From Paracoccaceae bacterium (GTDB lineage Bacteria > Pseudomonadota > Alphaproteobacteria > Rhodobacterales > Rhodobacteraceae): a DNA stretch of 64,000 nucleotides. The notes below the pieces were generated by a model. The model had not been told where the DNA came from. It did no database searches and saw nothing but the letters and a program-made list of their open reading frames with translations. The stretch is from the NCBI GenBank assembly GCA_018222585.1, contig JAAFAB010000002.1:186001-250000 (forward strand), read 5' to 3'. The translations under genes were made by a program, and so were the position numbers. This document shows, in pieces, positions 34,441 through 42,068 of the stretch (positions within the stretch are counted from its first letter, which is position 1; each line of letters opens with the position of its first letter).

Positions 34441-34755
34441 ATGGGGCGGCTAGAGCGCGATCCCCTGATGGCGCCCGAAGGCGCAGGCGATCCGGCGGCG
34501 CGTCGCCGTGCCCGTATCCAGGTCGAATGCCGGAACCGGATCCGCGCCGTGATCGACCTTCCGGCACAGGTGAATCTACAGGGGGCCGCGCTCTTCGGCT
34601 TGCTGACCTACGAGGAGGCGACCCTGTTGCGCGACGGGTTGGAATGGATCCTGGAGATGCGCCGCGCTGCCCGCGCCTGTACTTCCGACGCGGGACGCTT
34701 CGGGGATTGGCCGGACCCTCCTGAGGGCCTTGCGGCACTGGCGCGGCGATACTGA
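34441..34755 (+). CDS. Hypothetical protein, 104 residues
   Basis: I do not recognise this protein. It has a GGAG ribosome site six bases before the ATG, a mixed charged composition (LQGAALFGLLTYEEATLLRDGLEWILEMRRAARAC), and probably folds as two or three helices with no membrane segment or signal. It follows the DUF2793 gene by 46 bases in the same direction and its stop codon abuts that of the convergent kpsM-type gene. Cotranscription with the DUF2793 gene suggests a related role, but there is no direct evidence. Confidence 0.6.
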   Translation: MGRLERDPLMAPEGAGDPAARRRARIQVECRNRIRAVIDLPAQVNLQGAALFGLLTYEEATLLRDGLEWILEMRRAARACTSDAGRFGDWPDPPEGLAALARRY

Positions 34756-35568
34756 TCATCTGCGCAGGATCTCCCTGTGGTGGCGGCGCAGAAAGAGCAG
34801 ACCGAGCGCCAGGGACAGCAGCCCGAGCAGCGCGACATACCCCGGCGAAGCCCAGCTGGCATCGTACCCCGGGTAGATGCCGCGCCTGAGAAACGCGATC
34901 ACATGCACCATCGGGTTCCACCAGAGCCAGTCCCGGAAAGGCAGCGGTACGCTTTCGAAGAGGAAGAAGATGGTGGAGATGATGAACATCGGTCGCATCA
35001 GGATCGACCAGCCGTGGACCCATATCGGGAACAGTCCCTGCAGCAGGCAGTTCAGCGTTCCCAAGCCAAGGGCGAGCAGGGCGCAGAGGCTGTAAGCCTC
35101 GAAGATCGCCTGAAAATCCAGGATCGCCCGGGTCCGGTAGGCCAGCAGTATGCCGGCAAAGAGCAGGTAGCTGACCATCAGTTGCGTCACCAGGTTCAGC
35201 AGGAAACGGGCCAGCAGTGCATCCAGCCAGCCCACTCCGGGAAAGGACAGCAGCGGGCGCGAGAACTCGAGAGACTGGGCGATCCGGCCGGTCAGATGCG
35301 TGAAGAGCGTGAAGGGCAGCATACCCGTGGCATAGAAGAGCGGAAATGTGACGCCGAGTGAAGGATTCCGTAAGGCGAGGGAAAAGATCAGTGACATCAG
35401 CGTGATGCCGGCCACGGGCTCGAGGACCGCCCAGAGGTATCCCCCCGGCGCACGGCCCTGGCTGGTCGCCATCTCGCGCAGCATCAGCGCGCAGACGCGG
35501 CGCGCCAGGGCGCCCCGCTTTTCCGTTCGCACGGGCAGGGGCGGTGGGTAGGAAATACTCTCTGTCAC
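34756..35568 (-). CDS. Polysaccharide ABC transporter permease (KpsM type)
   Basis: From the GTG at 35568 this is a 270-residue ABC-2 membrane protein with six hydrophobic segments. LMLREMATSQGRAPGGYLWAVLEPVAG and MRPMFIISTIFFLFESVP match KpsM/CtrC-type capsule exporters. It would form the channel for capsular polysaccharide with the KpsT-type ATPase encoded divergently at 36.8 kb. A long open frame continues upstream of the GTG but overlaps the opposite gene. Separation of permease and ATPase onto divergent transcripts with the chain-control protein is common in Rhodobacterales. Confidence 0.88.
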   Translation of the reverse strand: MTESISYPPPLPVRTEKRGALARRVCALMLREMATSQGRAPGGYLWAVLEPVAGITLMSLIFSLALRNPSLGVTFPLFYATGMLPFTLFTHLTGRIAQSLEFSRPLLSFPGVGWLDALLARFLLNLVTQLMVSYLLFAGILLAYRTRAILDFQAIFEAYSLCALLALGLGTLNCLLQGLFPIWVHGWSILMRPMFIISTIFFLFESVPLPFRDWLWWNPMVHVIAFLRRGIYPGYDASWASPGYVALLGLLSLALGLLFLRRHHREILRR

Positions 35569-35617
35569 CTTGATCCGTTTACTCTTTCCTGACGGTTGCC
35601 CGGCTACCTTCACCGAT

Positions 35618-36835
35618 ATGAGTGAACAAACCGCAAATTCTCCCGTGGCAGATCGCCTGCCGGTCCTCGCCCGGGTTCGGGTGCCGGGCCCACGCGTGGC
35701 AATGGTCAAGCCGCCGCCGGCGCGGCGGCGTCGGTACTGGGTGACGACCAGCTTCCTGGCTTGCGTGGTCCTGCCGTTGATCATCACCGCCTGGTACCTC
35801 TGGGCGCGCGCGGCGGACCAGTACGCCTCGACCATGGCGTTCACGGTCCGCACCGAAGAAAGCACTCCGACGCTGGAATTGTTGGGCGGGTTGTCAGAAT
35901 TCTCGGGCGCAAGTTCCACCGACACCGACATTCTCTATTCTTATCTCCACAGTCAGGACATCGTTGCCGCTGTGGCGCGCGATCTCGATCTGCGGGCGAT
36001 CTGGTCGCGCCCGGGGGGCGGGCTGACCCATGGCGACCCGGTTTTCGCGCTCGACCCCGAGGCGACGATCGAGGTCCTGGTCGATCACTGGCAGCGGAAG
36101 GTGAAGGTGTTCTACGACGGCGGCACCGGGTTGATAGAACTGCGGGTGCTGGCCTTCGATCCATCCGAGGCAACGGCGATCGCCGAGCAGATCTACGAGA
36201 AAAGCTCTCGTATGATCAATGATTTGTCCAATGCTGCGCGGGAGGATGCAATCAGCTACGCACGGGATGAGGTCGCGCTGACGCTGGAGCGTCTCAAGGA
36301 GGCGCGGCAGGCGATGACGGCCCTGCGCAACCGCTATCAGATCGTCGATCCGGGGGCCGAGCTGGAGGCGCGCGTCGGTTTGTTGAGCCGGCTGCAGGGG
36401 CAGCTGGTCGAGGCCCAGGTCGAACTGGACATGCTGCGCGGGCGGCCCGGGCGCAACGATGTCCAGGTGCTGAATGCCGAACAGAAGATCGAGATGGTCG
36501 AACGCAGGATCAGCGCCGAGCGGACACGCATGGGCGCGGAGGGAGACAGTGCCGAAGGCGCGGCCTTCTCACAGCTGATGGGAGAGTTCGAAGCCCTTGC
36601 GGTTGAACGGGAATTCGCTGAGGTAACGCATCGCGCGGCGCTGGCGCATTTCGATGCGGCCCAGGCCGAGGCCCGCCGGCAGAGTCGCTATCTCGCTGCG
36701 CATGTCCGTCCGACCCTGGCCGAGACCGCGCGTTATCCCGAGCGTGGCTTGCTGCTGCTCTATGTCGCCATCTTCCTGGGGCTGGGTTGGGCGATCGCGG
36801 TGCTCAGCGCCTATGCCGTGCGGGACCGGGGCTGA
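35618..36835 (+). CDS. Capsule export inner-membrane protein (KpsE/Wzz-like)
   Basis: This 405-residue protein has one membrane helix near 45-67 (SFLACVVLPLIITAWYLW), a periplasmic alpha/beta domain (about 70-185), a long helical coiled-coil region (about 190-365, e.g. RISAERTRMGAEGDSAEGAAF), and a C-terminal helix near 377-400 (LLLLYVAIFLGLGWAIAVLSAY). That is the layout of KpsE/CtrB polysaccharide co-polymerases, which link the inner-membrane ABC exporter to an outer-membrane KpsD/Wza channel. Its stop overlaps the start of the next gene (TGATG). Confidence 0.88.
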   Translation: MSEQTANSPVADRLPVLARVRVPGPRVAMVKPPPARRRRYWVTTSFLACVVLPLIITAWYLWARAADQYASTMAFTVRTEESTPTLELLGGLSEFSGASSTDTDILYSYLHSQDIVAAVARDLDLRAIWSRPGGGLTHGDPVFALDPEATIEVLVDHWQRKVKVFYDGGTGLIELRVLAFDPSEATAIAEQIYEKSSRMINDLSNAAREDAISYARDEVALTLERLKEARQAMTALRNRYQIVDPGAELEARVGLLSRLQGQLVEAQVELDMLRGRPGRNDVQVLNAEQKIEMVERRISAERTRMGAEGDSAEGAAFSQLMGEFEALAVEREFAEVTHRAALAHFDAAQAEARRQSRYLAAHVRPTLAETARYPERGLLLLYVAIFLGLGWAIAVLSAYAVRDRG

Positions 36836-37497
36836 TGATCCGCCTGCAGGACATGACCAAGGAGTATCGTCGGGGCGGGCAACGTATCCTGGTGGCGGAC
36901 CGGATCTGCGCCACCTTTCCCGCGCGCCGCTCGATTGCGCTGCTTGGACGCAACGGAGCGGGCAAGTCGACGCTGCTCAAGCTGATAGCGGGGACCGAGG
37001 ACGCGACGTCTGGAACCGTGATCTCGACTGGGACGATCTCGTGGCCTGTCGGCTTCGCGGGGGCTTTCCATCCCCGGCTGACAGGGGTGCAAAATGTCCG
37101 GTTCGTGGCGCGTATTCACGGGGTGGACAGTGATGCGCTGCTGGACTTCGTCCAGGATTTCGCCGAGCTCGGAGCGAAGATCCGGCTGCCGTTCTCCAGC
37201 TATTCTGCCGGGATGCGGGCCCGCCTGGCTTTCGGTCTGTCCATGGGGCTGGGGTTCGACACCTATCTTGTCGACGAGATCACGGCAGTCGGGGATGCCG
37301 CGTTCCGGCGTCGAAGTTCGGAACTGTTTCGCGAAAGACTGACGCGGGCAGGTGCGGTTGTGGTCAGTCACTCGATGGCTCAGATGCGGGAGCTCTGTGA
37401 TATGGGCGCCGTGCTGGAGGCGGGCAGATTGACCCTTTACGAGGATGTGGAGGAGGCCATCGCACGGCACGAGGAAAACATGGCGCGGGCGGCCTGA
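36835..37497 (+). CDS. Polysaccharide ABC transporter ATP-binding protein (KpsT type)
   Basis: This 220-residue ATPase has Walker A LLGRNGAGKSTLLKLIAG (about 36-53), the KpsT-typical YSAGMRARLAFGLSMGLGFDTYL segment carrying the signature and Walker B, and VVSHSMAQMRELCD with the switch His. It powers export of capsular polysaccharide through the KpsM-type permease. It overlaps the KpsE-like gene by one base. After it comes 660 bp with no gene. Confidence 0.92.
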   Translation: MIRLQDMTKEYRRGGQRILVADRICATFPARRSIALLGRNGAGKSTLLKLIAGTEDATSGTVISTGTISWPVGFAGAFHPRLTGVQNVRFVARIHGVDSDALLDFVQDFAELGAKIRLPFSSYSAGMRARLAFGLSMGLGFDTYLVDEITAVGDAAFRRRSSELFRERLTRAGAVVVSHSMAQMRELCDMGAVLEAGRLTLYEDVEEAIARHEENMARAA

Positions 37498-38159
37498 AGG
37501 AGGAGGAGAGGGAAGCATGAGATGAGGCGGTGGAGCGGCCCGAGCGGGGCCGAGACACCGGCGCGGCCCACCGACAGGCCGGACAGGTAGGGTCGTGCAC
37601 ACGGAACTTGGGAAGCTGCCCCTATCCCTGTTGTGGCATCGTTCAGACGTACTTTGCGTCAGGGAACGCCAGTGGACCTCTTTTCGGGGTGTTCCAGCCA
37701 TGGCGCCAGCCGATCCTGTGGCCCCGGCACCACAGGCAGAGTGAGAAGCACAGGACCACGCGGTCGCGCTGGCAAGTCCAAGTGGCCCTTGGCTGCCTGG
37801 TCGACCGAGTTTTTGTGGCGTGGTCTGGTCCGGCGAGGCCCCCGCCTGTCCGGGCGACGCCCGCGCGATGCCCGGACCGCAGCCCGGAACGGTCGGGGCA
37901 GTCGGCAGCGCGACCTTGAATGCGGGCTTGAAAGCGGGCGCCGATACCCGAAAGGGCAATTGAGGCCCCGCCGCACGTCGGCAATTGAGGCCCCGCCGCG
38001 CGTCGGCAATTGAGGCCCTGCCGCGCGTCGACAAGGTGAGGCGCCCGAGCGAGATCGCCCCGGATGCCAGTCGAGGCGGGGGCACCAGGGAAACGGCTGC
38101 GTCCTCCGTCTGCCCGGATCGCGCGCAAGGGACGCGCGCCGGGCAGAGCGTGCCGGAAC
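37498..38159. other. 660-bp non-coding region between kpsT-type gene and kdsA
   Basis: Several open frames exist but none has a ribosome site or recognisable motif. I looked for transposase fragments and saw none that I could support. The main structure is a 25-bp tandem repeat at 37955-38029. I also see no terminator after either flanking gene; the kdsA stop lies directly at the right edge. Confidence 0.5.
37955..38029 (+). repeat. 25-bp tandem repeat, three copies and a degenerate fourth
   Basis: Units at 37955-37979, 37980-38004 and 38005-38029 share GGCAATTGAGGCCC-GCCGC and differ at only one or two positions each (A/G at position 21, C/T at position 15). A fourth, degenerate copy starts at 38030 (GACAAGGTGAGG). 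There is no spacer between units. Confidence 0.9.
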
Positions 38160-39008
38160 TCAGACCAGGTTGAACTGGTCCTTTGTCAGCGCATCATAGG
38201 TGCGCAGCTGGGTGATCAGCGCCTCCATCTGCTCGATGGGGATCATGTTGGGCCCGTCGGAGGGCGCATTGTCGGGATCCTCGTGGGTCTCGATGAACAG
38301 CATCGAGATCCCGACCGCGACGGCGGCGCGGGCGAGGACCGGGGCGAATTCGCGCTGGCCGCCCGAGGTCGTGCCCTGGCCGCCCGGCTGCTGCACCGAA
38401 TGGGTGGCGTCGAAGACCACCGGGTAGCCGGTGCGCGCCATCGTGGGCAGGCCGCGGAAGTCGGTCACCAGGGTGTTGTAGCCGAAGGAGGTACCCCGGT
38501 CGCAGAGCATGATCCGCTCATTCCCGGTCGAGGCGATCTTGGCGGCGACATTGCCCATGTCCCAGGGCGCGAGGAACTGGCCCTTCTTGACGTTGATCGC
38601 GCAGCCGGTCTCGCCGGCGGCCAGCAGAAGATCGGTCTGGCGGCAGAGGAAGGCCGGGATCTGCAGGACGTCCACCGCTTCCCCGGCGGGGGCACATTGG
38701 TGTGCGTCGTGCACATCGGTCAGCACCGGCACGCCAAACTCGTCGCGGATCTTCGACAGGATGGTCAGCCCCTCGTCCATGCCGAGGCCACGCTGGGTGG
38801 TGATCGACGAGCGGTTGGCCTTGTCATAGCTGGCCTTGAAGACGAATTTCGTGCCCGAGGGGGCGCAGGCCTCGGCGATCTTCTCGGCCATCATCCGGGC
38901 ATGGTCGAGGCTTTCCAGCTGGCAGGGGCCGGCGATCAGCGCCAGCGGACGGCTTCCGCCGACCTCGATATCGCCGATGGTGACAATCTTCTGTTCGCTC
39001 TGGGTCAT
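38160..39008 (-). CDS. kdsA: 3-deoxy-8-phosphooctulonate synthase
   Basis: This 282-residue aldolase has [29 protein letters not shown] (PEP and arabinose-5-phosphate binding), [25 protein letters not shown] and [22 protein letters not shown]. It condenses PEP with D-arabinose-5-phosphate to make Kdo-8-phosphate. The order kpsF-kdsB-kdsA on the minus strand covers three steps of CMP-Kdo synthesis; the phosphatase kdsC is missing. Kdo is needed for lipid A core and, in capsule-type systems, for the capsule's lipid linker. Confidence 0.97.
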   Translation of the reverse strand: MTQSEQKIVTIGDIEVGGSRPLALIAGPCQLESLDHARMMAEKIAEACAPSGTKFVFKASYDKANRSSITTQRGLGMDEGLTILSKIRDEFGVPVLTDVHDAHQCAPAGEAVDVLQIPAFLCRQTDLLLAAGETGCAINVKKGQFLAPWDMGNVAAKIASTGNERIMLCDRGTSFGYNTLVTDFRGLPTMARTGYPVVFDATHSVQQPGGQGTTSGGQREFAPVLARAAVAVGISMLFIETHEDPDNAPSDGPNMIPIEQMEALITQLRTYDALTKDQFNLV

Positions 39009-39028
39009 ATTGGGATCCTCTGAAGGGC

Positions 39029-39820
39029 TCAGGCCATGGCGCGGAGGGCGGCTTCGATACGGGGCACGTCCTCGGGGTTGTTCAACTCCCAGAACACGCG
39101 GCCGCGGGCCTCGACCTCGACGCAGGTCACGGCGATGCCGTTCTCGAGGAAGCGCAGCTGTTCCAGCCCTTCCAGCGCCTCGAGCGGGCCGGGGGCCGCG
39201 TCCATGTAGGCGCGCAGGGCGGCGGGGCGGTAGGCGTAGACCCCGACGTGGTGGAAGACCGGCACCGGGTCGGGCATCTTCGCCGGATCGACGAAGGGGA
39301 TGACTTCCTTGGAGAAATAAAGCGCGCGGTGATCGCGACCGAAGACCGCCGTGGTGCCGCCGACCCGCCCGTTCTTCCGGTCCTCGACGAAATTCGCATA
39401 GGTCTGCGGATCGCAGCGCAGCACCGGGGTGGCCATGGGGATCGAGGGATCGGCCCGCATGGCGGCGATCAGATCCTCGACGAACCAGGCCGGGGTCAGG
39501 GGGGCGTCGCCCTGGAAATTCACCACCAGATCGGCCTCGATCCCGGCCCTGGCCAGCGCATCGGCGCAGCGTTCGGTGCCGTTGGCACAGCTCTCGGCGG
39601 TCATCACCACCTCGGCACCGAAGGCACGCGCCGCCTCGGCGATCCGGTCATCGTCGGTGGCGACATGAACCGCGTCGACACCGGCGATGGAGCTGGCGGC
39701 TTCCCAGGACATCCGGATCAGGGATTTCACCTGTCCATCGGGCAGCGTCAGTTCCGCCAGCGGTTTGCCAGGATAGCGGGTGGAGGCATAGCGGGCGGGG
39801 ATAAAGATGACGGTTTTCAT
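39029..39820 (-). CDS. kdsB: 3-deoxy-manno-octulosonate cytidylyltransferase
   Basis: This 263-residue enzyme has [52 protein letters not shown], and a C-terminal KdsB signature ([19 protein letters not shown]). It activates Kdo with CTP to CMP-Kdo. The canonical NVQGDEP metal-binding block reads NFQGDAP, i.e. the acid after the Asp is replaced by Ala, as in the capsule-type (KpsU-like) relatives I recall. It lies 20 bases upstream of kdsA on the minus strand. Confidence 0.95.
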   Translation of the reverse strand: MKTVIFIPARYASTRYPGKPLAELTLPDGQVKSLIRMSWEAASSIAGVDAVHVATDDDRIAEAARAFGAEVVMTAESCANGTERCADALARAGIEADLVVNFQGDAPLTPAWFVEDLIAAMRADPSIPMATPVLRCDPQTYANFVEDRKNGRVGGTTAVFGRDHRALYFSKEVIPFVDPAKMPDPVPVFHHVGVYAYRPAALRAYMDAAPGPLEALEGLEQLRFLENGIAVTCVEVEARGRVFWELNNPEDVPRIEAALRAMA

Positions 39821-39835
39821 AATCAGGTCAGACCC

Positions 39836-40819
39836 TTACATGACACCTGCGCGCAGCAGGTCATGGATGTGCAGTACGCCCTTGGGCACGCGATCGGCAT
39901 CGACGACCAGAAGCACGTTCAGCTTGCGGGCGTTCAGCAGCGCCAGCGCCTCGGGGGCCAGCATCTCGGGCGGGGCGGTCAGCGGGTCGCGGGTGGCGAC
40001 ATCCAGCGCGGCGCGGGACATCAGCCCCTCCATGTTGCGCCGCAGGTCGCCATCAGTGATCACCCCGACCAGCTGGCCCCCCTCGGTCAGGCCGGCAATG
40101 CCGAACCCATGCGAGGTCATGGCCAGCAGCACATCGCTCATCGAACTGTCGGCGGACAGGCAGGGCAGCTCTTCGCCGGCGTGCATCAGGTCGGCGATGC
40201 GGGTCATCTGTGCACCCAGCTTGCCGCCGGGATGGTAGATGCGGAAATCCTCGGGCAGGAACCGGCGTTCCTCCATCAGCGCCACCGCCAGCGCATCGCC
40301 AAGCGCCAGGGTCAGCGTGGTCGAGGTCGTCGGCGCCATGCCGATCGAACAGGCTTCGGGCAGGTCGGGAAGGGTCAGCCGGAAATCGGCGGCCTGCATC
40401 AGGGTCGAACCTTCGCGCGAGGACACGCCGATCAGCGGTATCGAGAACCGCTGCGAGTGATAGAGAATGTCCCGCAGCTCGCTGGTCTCGCCGGAATTGG
40501 AGATCAGCAGACAGATGTCCTCGGGCGTGATCATGCCGAGATCCCCGTGGCTGGCCTCGCCCGGATGGACGAAGTGCGACGGGGTCCCTGTCGAGGCCAG
40601 GGTGGCCGCGATCTTGCGCCCGATATGGCCAGACTTGCCCATGCCCGAGACAATCACCCGGCCCTTGGAGCCGAGGATCTTGTGCACCGCGGGGGCGAAA
40701 TCGGCAGGCAGGTTGCCGGCCAGGTGGGCCAGGGCATCGGCCTCGGTCCGCAGGACGCGGCGCGCGGTTGCCAGCAGCGGGTCGGTGGGAAGATCGGGGT
40801 GCGGGGCCAAACTGGACAT
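39836..40819 (-). CDS. kpsF: Arabinose-5-phosphate isomerase
   Basis: This 327-residue protein has an N-terminal SIS domain (about 40-180: GKVIVSGMGKSGHIG-type block with SHFVHPGEASHGDLGMI and LISNSGETSEL) and two C-terminal CBS domains (about 205-325). It converts ribulose-5-phosphate to arabinose-5-phosphate, the Kdo precursor. KpsF and KdsD are paralogues; I use kpsF because the capsule export genes are nearby. It is first in the kpsF-kdsB-kdsA operon, with 15 bases to kdsB. Confidence 0.93.
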   Translation of the reverse strand: MSSLAPHPDLPTDPLLATARRVLRTEADALAHLAGNLPADFAPAVHKILGSKGRVIVSGMGKSGHIGRKIAATLASTGTPSHFVHPGEASHGDLGMITPEDICLLISNSGETSELRDILYHSQRFSIPLIGVSSREGSTLMQAADFRLTLPDLPEACSIGMAPTTSTTLTLALGDALAVALMEERRFLPEDFRIYHPGGKLGAQMTRIADLMHAGEELPCLSADSSMSDVLLAMTSHGFGIAGLTEGGQLVGVITDGDLRRNMEGLMSRAALDVATRDPLTAPPEMLAPEALALLNARKLNVLLVVDADRVPKGVLHIHDLLRAGVM

Positions 40820-40980
40820 ATGCGGATCCTCTGGCCGCCGGAAGGCGCGGCCTGGTCATCTTCAGGGCCGCACGGTTAGCACGACTCTCGGGCCTTGACC
40901 AGTTGGGCCGGGCGGCTGCCCTGCGCGGCAAGGCCCCGGGTTCACCCCGGGCCCCGCGCGATATCGGTGCGACTGGCCGC

Positions 40981-41057
40981 TGGCGACCCCTGAAGGACTC
41001 GAACCCTCAACCTGTCGATTAGAAGTCGACTGCTCTATCCAGTTGAGCTAAGGGGCC
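40981..41057 (-). tRNA. tRNA-Arg, anticodon TCT
   Basis: Read on the minus strand, the acceptor stem is GGCCCCT / AGGGGTC, followed by G and an encoded CCA. The anticodon arm is GTCGA-CTTCTAA-TCGAC, so the anticodon TCT reads AGA and AGG. The T arm contains GGTTCGAGTCC. All four arms are in place over 77 bases. AGA/AGG codons are rare in a genome of this composition. Confidence 0.97.
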
Positions 41058-41102
41058 GCTGTGGCGCCTTTTCGGTCAAACCGGCGCGATTGGCAAGCGT
41101 GG

Positions 41103-41288
41103 CTAAAGTCCCGCCGTCAGGTACCTGAGCCCCCCCACCAGGAGCAGGATGATCAGAAGTGCCAGCAGCGCGTACCACAGTCCCGGACGCTGGAACGCAT
41201 CCTTTTTGGCATAGCAGCGTCCACAGTGGTTTCCCGCAAACCGCATGTGATGGCCGCAATCCTTGCAATGAAAGACCCTTAATGTCAT
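41103..41288 (-). CDS. Small zinc-ribbon-like membrane protein
   Basis: This 61-residue protein starts MTLRVFHCKDCGHHMRFAGNHCGRCY. Two CxxC pairs (residues 8/11 and 22/25, as CKDC and CGRC) form a small zinc ribbon. A single hydrophobic helix (LWYALLALLIILLLVGGLRYL, about 38-58) follows. It resembles uncharacterised short proteins in related alphaproteobacteria. There is only a weak ribosome site. No function can be assigned; its tail-anchored design suggests an inner-membrane protein with the ribbon in the cytoplasm or periplasm. It lies 45 bases from the tRNA gene, on the same strand. Confidence 0.7.
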   Translation of the reverse strand: MTLRVFHCKDCGHHMRFAGNHCGRCYAKKDAFQRPGLWYALLALLIILLLVGGLRYLTAGL

Positions 41289-41606
41289 GGCCGGATATGT
41301 CCCCAATCCGTTCCTGAAGCGTTCAAAAAAAACGCGTCTGAAGAATGTCCCCGGGCCCAGTTACCTTTGCTCCGGAAGTGAGCGCAATAAGGAAACGAAA
41401 GATCTGGGCTATTGTTACTAATTCGATGCAGTTCTGCAGCGCCGACCTGACGGTTGCCGCGCAGGTGGGCGAAACTTGTGTCATACTTATCAGCACATTG
41501 CGCGGTGCCAAACAGGGCGCTGCGCCTACTTTTCGCAACATGAAACGGCCCGGCCGAGAGAATCAACCGGGAACCGTCCATCGCTGCCGCGTGGGATGAA
41601 ATGGGG
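41289..41606. other. Intergenic, no gene seen
   Basis: The stretch is less GC-rich than its surroundings, especially near 41320-41500. Short frames on both strands look random. A promoter for the zinc-ribbon gene probably lies here but I cannot place it. Confidence 0.4.
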
Positions 41607-41918
41607 TCAGTGGGTCCAGGCGCCGCGGCGATTGGTGGCGAAATTTTCACCATAACCGAAGGGCCGCACGTTGGCCTTGCGGCTCTGCGGCTCGGTCACC
41701 ACGGCGTCGATGCCGTGCTCTGCCGCGTATTCCAGCGCCGCTTCCTTGCTGTCGAATCGCAGGCGCACCTGGCTCTGGGTATCCGAGGAGGAGGTCCAGC
41801 CCATCAGCGGATCGACTTCGCGCGCGGTCTCGGGGAAGTAGTCCAGGACCCAGGTCCGCGTCTTGGCGGTGCCCGATTGCATGGCGGTCTTGGCTGGGCG
41901 ATAGATTCGTGCGCGCAT
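41607..41918 (-). CDS. Complex I accessory subunit, NDUFS4 family
   Basis: This 103-residue protein carries the NDUFS4 signature: [62 protein letters not shown], and [17 protein letters not shown] at the end. NDUFS4 (18 kDa subunit) is a supernumerary complex I protein shared by alphaproteobacteria and mitochondria; it sits on the peripheral arm near the NADH module. No nuo genes are adjacent. A perfect GGAGG ribosome site precedes the ATG at 41918. Confidence 0.95.
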   Translation of the reverse strand: MRARIYRPAKTAMQSGTAKTRTWVLDYFPETAREVDPLMGWTSSSDTQSQVRLRFDSKEAALEYAAEHGIDAVVTEPQSRKANVRPFGYGENFATNRRGAWTH

Positions 41919-42068
41919 GGCAAACCTCCTTCGGTTGGCCCCTCTTATCCGGAATTTCTTGACGTTCCGCAAGCGGCGGGCGGGGGCCTGGCAGCAGCGC
42001 GGCGGTTGCCGGGGTTGAACCCGGGCGGAAAGAGGACAAATCTGGAACGAACCCGGATCGGAGCCCCC

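Noticed and set aside
37955-38040. CRISPR array
   Set aside because: The units follow one another without spacers, and no cas gene is present.
37498-38159. Transposase or IS remnant in the capsule gap
   Set aside because: Translated frames on both strands showed no DDE or other transposase motif and I found no terminal inverted repeats.
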